From: Xanthobacteraceae bacterium
GTDB lineage: Bacteria; Pseudomonadota; Alphaproteobacteria; Rhizobiales; Xanthobacteraceae
Direction: 5' to 3'
Length of the DNA: 5,334 nucleotides
NCBI GenBank assembly: GCA_019746355.1
Contig: JAIESC010000242.1
Location: 1-5,334 of the forward strand
The notes beneath the pieces are model-generated. The model was not told the DNA's origin and did no database searches. It worked only from the letters and a program-made list of their open reading frames with translations. Positions 1 through 5,334 of this stretch are shown here, piece after piece. A program made the position numbers and the translations under genes. Position 1 is the stretch's first letter. Each line of letters starts with the position of its first letter.

Positions 1-74
1 AGGCTGCGATTCTTGGTCCGTGGCGCTGTCCGCTGCGGGCGGCGGGCACCCGAGGGTCCAGGACTTAGGGATAC
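1..74. other. upstream region of murJ, no gene assigned
   Basis: This short leader has no coding region I can support. One frame stays open into the murJ start and closes at TGA 76-78 (an ATGA overlap), so the tail of an upstream gene is possible, but about 25 codons are not enough to judge. An in-frame TAG at 66-68 excludes a longer murJ. An AGGG at 67-70, four bases before the ATG, is the nearest Shine-Dalgarno-like sequence; the spacing is short, and CCAGG at 58-62 is an alternative. I see no convincing sigma-70 promoter. Confidence 0.4.
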
Positions 75-1646
75 ATGATCGGACGCATCTTCACGGTCGG
101 CGGCTTCACGCTGCTGTCGCGCATCACCGGCTTTGTGCGCGACATCGTGCTCGCGGCCATCCTCGGTGCCGGCCCGATCGCCGACGCGTTCTTCGTGGCG
201 CTGCGGCTGCCCAATCATTTCCGCGCGATCTTCGCCGAGGGCGCCTTCAACGCCGCCTTCGTGCCGGCCTATGCCCGCATCCGTCAGCAGTCCGGCGCCG
301 ATCCCTCGAAGCTGTTCGCCGATCGCATCTTCACGCTCCTGTTCATCGTGCAGGCGGTGCTCCTGGCGATCGCGCTGATCTTCACGCCCGCCGTCATCTC
401 GGTGCTGGCGCCGGGCTTCGCCCATGACGGCGAACGCTTCACGCTGGCGGTCGAGCTCACGCGCATCACCTTTCCCTATCTGCTGCTGATCTCGCTGGTC
501 ACGCTCTACGGCGGCATCCTCAATGCGCTCGGCCGCTTCGCGTCGGCCGCCGCGGCGCCGATCCTGCTCAATCTGTCGATGATTGCGGCGCTCGCGCTCG
601 CGGTGTTCTTTCCGACCGCCGGCCATGCGGCGGCCTGGGGCGTGTTCATCGCCGGCTGCCTGGAGGTCCTGCTGCTGGTCGCCGACACTTCGCGCCAGGG
701 CGTGCTGCCGGCGTTCCGCTGGCCGCGGCTCGACGAGGAGGTGAAGCTCTTCCTCAAGCGGTTCGGGCCCGCCACCATCGGCTCGGCCGAGACCCAGATC
801 GCCCTGTTCGCCGACACCATCATCGCGAGCTTCCTCGTCACCGGCGCCCTGTCGGCGCTTTATTACGCCGACCGGCTCAACCAGCTGCCGATCGGCGTGA
901 TCGGCATTGCCGTCGGCACCGTGCTGCTGCCGGAGATGGCCAACCGGCTGGCGCGTGGCGATGAGGCGGGCGCGCGCCACGCGCAGAACCGCGCCATCGA
1001 GTTCACGCTTCTGCTCTCGATCCCGTGTATGGTCGCATTCCTGCTGCTGCCCGACCTGATCATGCGGGCGCTGTTCATGCGCGGCGCCTTCACCGCCGCC
1101 GATGCGGCGGCGGCGGGCGCCACGCTCCAGGCCTATGCCGTCGGCTTGATGCCGTTCGTGCTGATGCGCAGCGCCGCCACCACCTTCCTGGCGCGCGGCG
1201 ACACCTGGACGCCGGTGAAGGCCTTGTTCTTCGCGGTGCTGGTCAATGTCGCGCTCAAGATCGCGCTCGCCGGCACGCACGCGCAGGTCGGCCTGGCCTT
1301 TGCGACCGCGATGGGCGGCTGGGTCAATCTCGTGCTGCTGGTCTGGTTTGCGCGGCGCGGGCGCCTGTTCGCCTTCGATCCGGAGGTGGTCCGTTCCGCG
1401 ATGCGGCTCGCGGCCGCCGGGCTGGGGATGGCGCTGGTGCTCTGGCTCGCCGGCACGCCGGTCGGCGCGCTCACGGCGGGGAGGGCGCTGCAGAACGAGC
1501 TGGCGCTCGCGCTTTACGCGCTGATCGGCGCCGCCGTGTACGGCGGCATGGTGATCGCGCTGTTCGGCCGCCGCTGGTTCACGGGCTTCATGGCGCGCCG
1601 TTCGCCGCCGCCTGCGCCGCCGCCACCGCCGGAAATGGGCGGATAG
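75..1646 (+). CDS. murJ: MurJ/MviN lipid II flippase
   Basis: This 523-residue protein belongs to the MurJ (MviN) branch of the MOP exporter superfamily, which moves lipid II across the inner membrane for peptidoglycan synthesis. Hydrophobic segments run through nearly the whole length, matching the expected 14 membrane helices. The N-terminal signature is intact. Residues R16, R22, D37, E55 and R50 align by eye with R18, R24, D39, E57 and R52 of E. coli MurJ, and R267 in YYADRL (263-268) matches E. coli R270; several of these arginines are known to be needed for flipping. LPIGVIGIAVGTVLLPEM (271-288) is another family block. The start is fixed by an in-frame stop two codons upstream. The protein ends in a proline-rich cytoplasmic tail (about 508-523, with PPPAPPPPP). 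The gene is strongly GC-rich and complete. The family call is very secure; the symbol rests on family conservation. Confidence 0.97.
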   Translation: MIGRIFTVGGFTLLSRITGFVRDIVLAAILGAGPIADAFFVALRLPNHFRAIFAEGAFNAAFVPAYARIRQQSGADPSKLFADRIFTLLFIVQAVLLAIALIFTPAVISVLAPGFAHDGERFTLAVELTRITFPYLLLISLVTLYGGILNALGRFASAAAAPILLNLSMIAALALAVFFPTAGHAAAWGVFIAGCLEVLLLVADTSRQGVLPAFRWPRLDEEVKLFLKRFGPATIGSAETQIALFADTIIASFLVTGALSALYYADRLNQLPIGVIGIAVGTVLLPEMANRLARGDEAGARHAQNRAIEFTLLLSIPCMVAFLLLPDLIMRALFMRGAFTAADAAAAGATLQAYAVGLMPFVLMRSAATTFLARGDTWTPVKALFFAVLVNVALKIALAGTHAQVGLAFATAMGGWVNLVLLVWFARRGRLFAFDPEVVRSAMRLAAAGLGMALVLWLAGTPVGALTAGRALQNELALALYALIGAAVYGGMVIALFGRRWFTGFMARRSPPPAPPPPPEMGG

Positions 1647-1683
1647 CTTCAGTCTTCGTGTAGGATGAACCGCCCGGCAATCC

Positions 1684-1692
1684 AAGGTGGGG
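1684..1692 (+). promoter_or_regulatory. ribosome binding site that sets the antiporter start
   Basis: The purine-rich run AAGGTGGGG ends nine bases before the ATG at 1702. A GTG at 1687 is in the same frame but lies inside this run and has no Shine-Dalgarno of its own, so the ATG at 1702 is the better start and the reading that begins at 1687 adds five spurious residues. Confidence 0.6.
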
Positions 1693-1701
1693 AATATCGC
1701 C

Positions 1702-2781
1702 ATGGTCGCAGCACGGATGCCCTGGTGGACATGGACGTGGCCCGCATTGGCCTGGGCGGTTCTGTCGCTGACATTCTTTCTCGGCAGTGCGGGCGTTGTT
1801 GTCGCCGCCGCCGGCATCGTCCTGTTGGCCACCGTGTTTGCGGCCGTCTACCACGCGGAGGTGGTTGCGCATCGCGTCGGCGAGCCGTTCGGCACGCTGG
1901 TCCTCGCGCTGGCCGTCACGGTGATCGAGACGGCCCTGATCGTCTCGGTGATGATCGCGGCTCCGGCGGAAAAAGCCGGGCTGGCGCGCGACACCGTGTT
2001 CGCCGCGGTGATGATCGTGTGCAATGGCATCGTCGGCGCCTGCCTGCTCCTGGGCGCGGCGCGCCACCACGAACAGGGGTTCCATCTGCAAGGCGCCAGC
2101 GCCGCGCTGGCCGTGCTCGCCGCGCTCACCAGCCTCACGTTGATCCTGCCCAACTACGCGTCCCGCGACCTCGGCCCCCAATACAGCACGTCGCAGCTCG
2201 TCTTCGCCGGTGCCGTATCGTTGGTGCTGTACGGGTCGTTGGTGTTCATTCAGACCGTCCGGCATCGCGATTATTTCCTCCCGGTTCGGAGCGATGACCA
2301 GGAGGCGCACGCGCCTCCACCCGACGGCAAGACGGCGGCCTTCAGCGCCGTCATGCTTCTGGTCTCGCTGATCGCGATTGTCGGCCTTGCCAAAGCGCTG
2401 ACGCCCGCGCTGGAACAGGGCATCGCCTCCCTTGCCGTGCCGAAGGCGGTGGTGGGGATCGTCATCGCCGCCTTGGTGCTGTTGCCCGAAGGGCTGGCGG
2501 CCGTCAGGGCGGCGCGGCTCAACCGGTTGCAGACCAGTTTGAATCTGGCGTTGGGCTCCGCGCTCGCGACCATCGGCTTGACGATCCCGGCAGTCGCCGT
2601 TGTTTCGATCATTATCGGGCAGCCGCTCGAACTCGCCCTGGACGGCAAGGATCAGGCCCTGCTGGCGCTGACATTGCTGCTCGGTGTGATCACCTTGGGC
2701 ACCGGCCGGACCACGGTGCTCCAGGGCATCGTGCATCTGGTGATCTTCGCCGTGTTCTTGTTCTTTGCCGTGGTGCCGTGA
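1702..2781 (+). CDS. chaA: ChaA-type calcium(cation):proton antiporter
   Basis: With the ATG at 1702 this is a 359-residue, highly hydrophobic protein of the CaCA superfamily, ChaA group, which exchanges Ca2+ (and in some members Na+ or K+) for protons across the inner membrane. Two inverted alpha-repeats are visible. The first is HAEVVAHRVGEPFGT (51-65), followed by AVTVIETALIVSVM with the key acidic residue E76. The second has LLPEGLAAVRA with E263, followed by NRLQTSLNLALGSALATIG (274-292). The C-terminus GRTTVLQGIVHLVIF is also typical. The two halves are joined by a polar linker (about 190-210, SDDQEAHAPPPDGK) that probably lies in the cytoplasm. The length is normal for the family and no key acid is missing. 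The gene follows murJ on the same strand with about 55 bp between them; whether they share a promoter is not visible. The symbol is by family resemblance; ion specificity cannot be read from the sequence. Confidence 0.92.
   Translation: MVAARMPWWTWTWPALAWAVLSLTFFLGSAGVVVAAAGIVLLATVFAAVYHAEVVAHRVGEPFGTLVLALAVTVIETALIVSVMIAAPAEKAGLARDTVFAAVMIVCNGIVGACLLLGAARHHEQGFHLQGASAALAVLAALTSLTLILPNYASRDLGPQYSTSQLVFAGAVSLVLYGSLVFIQTVRHRDYFLPVRSDDQEAHAPPPDGKTAAFSAVMLLVSLIAIVGLAKALTPALEQGIASLAVPKAVVGIVIAALVLLPEGLAAVRAARLNRLQTSLNLALGSALATIGLTIPAVAVVSIIIGQPLELALDGKDQALLALTLLLGVITLGTGRTTVLQGIVHLVIFAVFLFFAVVP
2301..2318. repeat. perfect inverted repeat inside the antiporter linker
   Basis: GGAGGCGC and GCGCCTCC are exact reverse complements separated by two bases. 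In RNA this would make a stem of about seven GC-rich pairs with a four-base loop. It lies in the stretch encoding the polar linker between the two membrane halves. It could slow ribosomes between the halves, or it may simply follow from the GC-rich codons used. Confidence 0.5.
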
Positions 2782-2790
2782 CGCAGGGCA

Positions 2791-2878
2791 CGCCGTCCGT
2801 CCAGGCCGGCTCGAAGCGAAGAGGACGGCGCCATTACGTGTGCCGCCGGCTCACGGCCGCTCACGGCTCCTTCGGAGC
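2791..2878. terminator. possible bidirectional terminator in the convergent gap
   Basis: The 110-bp gap between the converging antiporter and glycosyltransferase genes contains CGCCGTCC (2791-2798) with its exact reverse complement GGACGGCG (2823-2830), and a small hairpin GCTCC-TTC-GGAGC (2866-2878). There are also direct repeats, GCCGGCTC at 2805-2812 and 2845-2852 and GCTCACGGC at 2849-2857 and 2859-2867. No T-run follows either stem, so these are not textbook intrinsic terminators. The position between two convergent stops is the main argument. Confidence 0.3.
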
Positions 2879-2891
2879 AACAGATGGGCCG

Positions 2892-3584
2892 TCAAAGCCA
2901 CCCGGCCGCGCGCGCGCCGTCGATCATCATCTGCTTGCGCATTGGCCCCTTGAAGTGAAAGAGCTTGGGCCGGTGTGCCGGGTCATCAACTTCGTGGGGC
3001 AGGCAAGCATAGCGTGATTCAGGCAGTGAACCAACCGACCAGCCGCCGCCCGCGATGACGTTGCGGATAGCTTCCTGGTCGCCGAACCAATGATGAAATT
3101 TCTCCGGCAAGCTCATGAGATTGTCGAGGCACGCCGACCAGAATTCCGGCGTCTTGGCGATGACAGCGCATGCTAGGTGCGGATAGACTTCGTTCAACGT
3201 GCGTCCTTCGTACTCACGCAAGTCCAGATTCATGGCGTGAGGGTCGAGCAGCATATCCTTGTTGAATTCCCGCACGCACACGCAGACGTCATGCTGGCCC
3301 AGTTCTGCGGCTGCGTCGATGCGATCCGTGCAAACCATATCGGTGTCGAGGAACAGCGTAGGCTCGCTGATGGGCAGTCCGGCAAAGCTGCGCAGCCGAA
3401 AGGTCATCAGGCGGCCGGTATCGCTGTCGAGCCGCACGACTTCATCGACGCCGGCCACAGCCGGGCTCGCCCCATCGGTGCATTGCGTGACGTGGACGTC
3501 AGGATTGTGCGCCCGAATCGAACGGACCAGAATTCTCGCCAGCACCGTCTCCTGTCCGACGTGAAGAAATGCGATCCGCAGCAT
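2892..3584 (-). CDS. small GT-A-like glycosyltransferase
   Basis: The 230-residue product looks like a soluble nucleotide-diphospho-sugar transferase of GT-A fold. It opens with a strand of Rossmann type (LRIAFLHVG) and carries LFLDTDMVC with a DTD motif at 80-82, the expected metal and nucleotide-sugar binding DxD. Further on, WFGDQEAI (166-173) resembles the acceptor-side block of GT8-like enzymes, and the C-terminal LFHFKGP (208-214) resembles their HxxG-type closing motif. I see no signal peptide or membrane segment, so it should act in the cytoplasm. Its ATG (3584-3582) follows the TAG of the upstream methyltransferase with no gap and only a weak GAGCG before it, which suggests translational coupling. 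Sugar donor and acceptor are unknown. The GT-A assignment is fairly safe; the exact family (GT8-like or other) is not. Confidence 0.78.
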   Translation of the reverse strand: MLRIAFLHVGQETVLARILVRSIRAHNPDVHVTQCTDGASPAVAGVDEVVRLDSDTGRLMTFRLRSFAGLPISEPTLFLDTDMVCTDRIDAAAELGQHDVCVCVREFNKDMLLDPHAMNLDLREYEGRTLNEVYPHLACAVIAKTPEFWSACLDNLMSLPEKFHHWFGDQEAIRNVIAGGGWSVGSLPESRYACLPHEVDDPAHRPKLFHFKGPMRKQMMIDGARAAGWL

Positions 3585-4292
3585 CTAGCGTCGCTCACAG
3601 ATCAATTTTTGATATTTGGGGGAATCGACGATGACGCGGGTCTTGAATTTCGGGGCCAACGCGTCCCATCCGGCATCCGGCACGCCCTTTCGCTTGTCGA
3701 AGATCAGGACTCCGTTGTTCCGCAAAGCGCGTTCAATATAGAGAACGTATTCGGTGACGGGATAGTGGAATCCCATCGAGATGTTCGAAAGGATGGCGTC
3801 GACGGGCTCATCATTGAGCGCCTCCACCCGAGGATTGCAGAACGCGATGTCGGCGGACGCCACGCCGTTGCGCTCGAGGAACGCGCGCGCGGTCGGATTG
3901 CTTGAATAGCCCGATCCCCGTTGAGCGAACCCATGCTGATGCTCATCGGATCGTTCGATGTCGATGAGGTACAGCCGGCAGCGGTGCCGCCGATAAAGCA
4001 GAAGCTCGAACATGCAGAGCCCGGGCCCGATGCTGGAAAGCGCGGTTATCGGAGAGAAATCGATGTGCTGACCGAGCACATCGACTTCACGCTCAATCTC
4101 TTCAATGACCGCCCTTGTAAAGGGCTGGGCGACGGCGACGGGCGCCAGAAACGACATGAGGGCGGCTTTATTGCCGCTTTCGAACCAGCTCACGAGCGCG
4201 CCGCCGCCGCCGAGCGAGATCAGGGCGGCGGTGCGCTGGAGCGCTAGGTCCGCGAGGTCCGCGGGGGAAAAATCCGCTTCAATGCCTTGCAT
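3585..4292 (-). CDS. divergent class I SAM-dependent methyltransferase
   Basis: With the ATG at 4292 the product has 235 residues. The N-terminal third is helical, and a Rossmann-type core follows. TALSSIGPGLCMFELLL (83-99) reads as motif I of SAM methyltransferases, LYLIDIE (107-113) as the second strand with acidic D111 suited to bind the SAM ribose, and DAILSNISMGFH (165-176) as the strand-4 region; FDKRKG follows late. Motif I is unusual: S replaces the common acidic residue and C93 replaces the third glycine. The frame stays open to 4415, but that longer start would overlap the fkbM-type gene by 55 bp and add residues that look like shadow sequence; the ATG at 4292 has its own Shine-Dalgarno, and GTG 4310 is a lesser alternative. 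Its position between a methyltransferase and a glycosyltransferase suggests a sugar or glycolipid substrate, which is inference. Confidence 0.72.
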   Translation of the reverse strand: MQGIEADFSPADLADLALQRTAALISLGGGGALVSWFESGNKAALMSFLAPVAVAQPFTRAVIEEIEREVDVLGQHIDFSPITALSSIGPGLCMFELLLYRRHRCRLYLIDIERSDEHQHGFAQRGSGYSSNPTARAFLERNGVASADIAFCNPRVEALNDEPVDAILSNISMGFHYPVTEYVLYIERALRNNGVLIFDKRKGVPDAGWDALAPKFKTRVIVDSPKYQKLICERR

Positions 4293-4297
4293 GAATA

Positions 4298-4301
4298 CCT
4301 C
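4298..4301 (-). promoter_or_regulatory. ribosome binding site for the second methyltransferase
   Basis: On the minus strand GAGG lies five bases (TATTC) before the ATG at 4292. It favours this start over the longer open frame that reaches back to 4415 into the preceding gene. Confidence 0.5.
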
Positions 4302-4360
4302 GCATGGCACGGAAATGTGAAGGCCTGCTTGTTTTGATGTCTGCGGGAGCGAAGTCCATG

Positions 4361-5005
4361 TCACCAGCTCATGACGAAATCGCCATCCAGCTCGAAACGG
4401 ACCTCTGCCCCCCAAGATTTCAGCAACGTGACTGCATCGTCGTGGCGCAGCTTATAGCGTTCGGCGGCGCCAATTTTCTGTTCCACGATGATGGTAGGCT
4501 TGAGTTTGCGGATCGTTTGAGCGCCGCCCTCGACCACGAAATACTCGTAGCCCTCGCAATCGAGTTTCAGAAAGTCCAGAATTGTGAATTCAAAAGAGTC
4601 CAGCGTCCTGATCGGCACTTGAGTGGAACCTCGGCTATCTACAAAACTCCACCCACTGCATTCACTTGGAACGTCCATCGTCGCCGCGCCGTCGTGATTG
4701 CCTAGCGCACAATCGTGGAGGCGAACGCCTTCGCTGGTCACATTCATGACGAAGCACTCTCGATTTATCGGGAGAGGCTCAAATGCGGTCACTTGAGGGA
4801 AGCAATGTGACAGTACGCGGCTCCACAGGCCGCAGTGTGCCCCGACATCAACGGCGTGGCGGAACGTTTCGATAAAAGGAAATGCGAGCGCAAATTTTTG
4901 GAACTGATAGGTTGCTCCCCCCGCGAACTGTGGTCCGCGCTCGAGATACGGAATCAAATGGGTCTCGTGGTCTGGGAGCCAGAGGCCCGCCACTTGCTTG
5001 GGCAT
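4361..5005 (-). CDS. FkbM-family methyltransferase
   Basis: This 214-residue protein matches the FkbM methyltransferase family (Methyltransf_21), SAM-dependent enzymes that O-methylate sugars and other acceptors in polysaccharide, glycolipid and natural-product pathways. Motifs appear in the family order: AVDVGAHCGLWS (51-62, SAM-binding motif I), TAFEPLP (73-79, acidic residue for the SAM ribose), IRTLDSF (132-138), FLKLDCEGYE (145-154, the most typical FkbM block), VVEGG (157-161) and PTIIVEQ (170-176). No signal peptide or membrane helix is seen. An in-frame TGA at 5029-5027 leaves the ATG at 5005 as the first usable start; a CGGAG at 5020-5016 about ten bases upstream can serve as ribosome binding site. 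It is the first gene of the minus-strand set, 68 bp before the next start. The length is at the short end for the family but all core motifs are present. Substrate unknown. Confidence 0.9.
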   Translation of the reverse strand: MPKQVAGLWLPDHETHLIPYLERGPQFAGGATYQFQKFALAFPFIETFRHAVDVGAHCGLWSRVLSHCFPQVTAFEPLPINRECFVMNVTSEGVRLHDCALGNHDGAATMDVPSECSGWSFVDSRGSTQVPIRTLDSFEFTILDFLKLDCEGYEYFVVEGGAQTIRKLKPTIIVEQKIGAAERYKLRHDDAVTLLKSWGAEVRFELDGDFVMSW

Positions 5006-5218
5006 ATTCGGAATGCTCCGAAGATATCAAAGTGTTGCTCAGGATCGCAAGTTAGGCCAAGACGAACATGTCCGCCAAGACGAACATGTCCGCTTGTGTC
5101 CCTGACTCGGCGTGCCGGGCCGTTTGCGGTTCGAGCCGTTACCGCCGCGTGGCGGAATGGAGCCGGCGACGCAAAGCGATTGCGGTTTCCTTGAGCAGAC
5201 CCGGAGCGCCGCGCCGCC
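5006..5218. other. non-coding region upstream of the methyltransferase operon
   Basis: No gene is supported here. The part next to the operon (5006-5056) is relatively AT-rich and should hold its promoter, but I find no strong -35/-10 pair. The middle holds the 18-bp tandem repeat. The remainder is GC-rich with only weak stems, such as CCGCC-GCGT-GGCGG at 5142-5155, which might lie downstream of a gene ending at 5219. Confidence 0.5.
5057..5092. repeat. exact 18-bp tandem duplication
   Basis: Two identical adjacent copies of CCAAGACGAACATGTCCG occupy 5057-5074 and 5075-5092, with one matching base on each side (G at 5056/5074, C at 5075/5093). Each copy contains the palindrome ACATGT. The pair sits 52-87 bp upstream of the fkbM-type start. 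It could be a double operator, the subterminal repeats of an insertion sequence remnant, or a replication slippage product. Confidence 0.9.
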
Positions 5219-5334
5219 TCATGGCCGCGCCGCCACCGTCACTGCTGGCCGCTGGACTGCGCCCGTCCGCTTGGGCGCCGCCGGAGCCGCCGGGGCAGGG
5301 GTCGCCGCTGCCGGGGGTCGCGGCGGCGCCACCG
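5219..5334 (-). CDS. possible C-terminus of an Ala/Pro-rich protein (partial)
   Basis: On the minus strand a frame is open from the window edge to TGA 5221-5219, giving 37 residues that are rich in alanine and proline and end in TGAVQRPAVTVAARP. Such low-complexity tails are common at the C-terminus of alphaproteobacterial proteins. The evidence is weak: GC is about 89% at 5281-5334, where open frames arise by chance, and an ATG at 5221 on the plus strand also stays open to the edge (beginning MAAPPPSLLAAGLRP) without a well-placed ribosome binding site. If real, the gene would lie upstream of the methyltransferase operon in the same direction. No function can be given. Confidence 0.3.
   Translation of the reverse strand, partial: VAPPRPPAAATPAPAAPAAPKRTGAVQRPAVTVAARP

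Noticed and set aside
1093..1113. Nine-base inverted repeat CCGCCGCCG/CGGCGGCGG in murJ
   Set aside because: It follows from a run of alanine codons (GCC, GCG) around one Asp and needs no structural explanation.
1588..2736. Long minus-strand open frame (382 codons) opposite the antiporter gene
   Set aside because: It is full of Arg, Gln, Gly and Asp in the pattern of antisense high-GC DNA, lacks any domain, and lies opposite a clearly conserved transporter.
2778..3017. Small plus-strand open frame beginning just before the antiporter stop
   Set aside because: It runs through the convergent gap into the antisense of the glycosyltransferase, with no ribosome binding site beyond coding sequence and no recognisable content.
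3177..3905. Plus-strand open frame (242 codons) crossing the methyltransferase-glycosyltransferase junction
   Set aside because: It is antisense to two genes with recognisable motifs and has no domain of its own; its composition is that of a shadow frame.
5023..5050. Possible promoter TTGCGA-16 bp-GATATC on the minus strand before the FkbM-type gene
   Set aside because: The -10 box matches the consensus at only about three positions, and transcription would begin on top of the ribosome binding site.
5127..5138. CGGTTCGAGCCG, resembling a tRNA T-arm
   Set aside because: The stem and seven-base loop do not have proper T-arm geometry, and no acceptor, D or anticodon arm can be built around it.
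4835..5194. Plus-strand open frame (119 codons) across the fkbM-type start and the tandem repeat
   Set aside because: It is antisense to the conserved N-terminus of the FkbM-family enzyme and has no recognisable domain.

Overview
The window looks like chromosomal DNA of a high-GC alphaproteobacterium, most likely Hyphomicrobiales (Bradyrhizobium / Rhodopseudomonas / Xanthobacteraceae-like). I infer this from the MurJ sequence, which reads like the rhizobial form, and from the strong G/C bias at third codon positions. There is no rRNA, so the placement stays at order level.

Left half (1-2781), plus strand: two intact integral-membrane genes. The first is murJ (lipid II flippase, 75-1646). The second is a ChaA-type calcium/cation:proton antiporter (1702-2781). 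They are co-oriented with a gap of about 55 bp and may share a transcript. Their functions are unrelated except that both act in the inner membrane.

Right half (2892-5005), minus strand: three intact genes that face murJ-chaA. In order of transcription they are an FkbM-family methyltransferase (5005-4361), a divergent class I SAM-dependent methyltransferase (4292-3585) and a small GT-A-like glycosyltransferase (3584-2892). The last two abut as TAG|ATG. Together they look like a small glycan-building and glycan-methylating module for a surface polysaccharide, glycolipid or glycoprotein; the acceptor cannot be read from the sequence. Local GC is visibly lower here (hand counts: 45% at 4561-4620 and 47% at 3601-3660, against 72% at 541-600 in murJ), which suggests a separate evolutionary origin.

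Flanks: the convergent gap 2782-2891 holds inverted and direct repeats that may form a bidirectional terminator. Upstream of the methyltransferase operon (5006-5334) lie an exact 18-bp tandem duplication (5057-5092), a non-coding stretch, and a very GC-rich end that may carry the Ala/Pro-rich C-terminus of another minus-strand gene. I see no tRNA, rRNA, CRISPR array, transposase or prophage gene. The best candidates for something undescribed are the three-gene glycan module and the tandem repeat at its upstream edge, where composition also changes.
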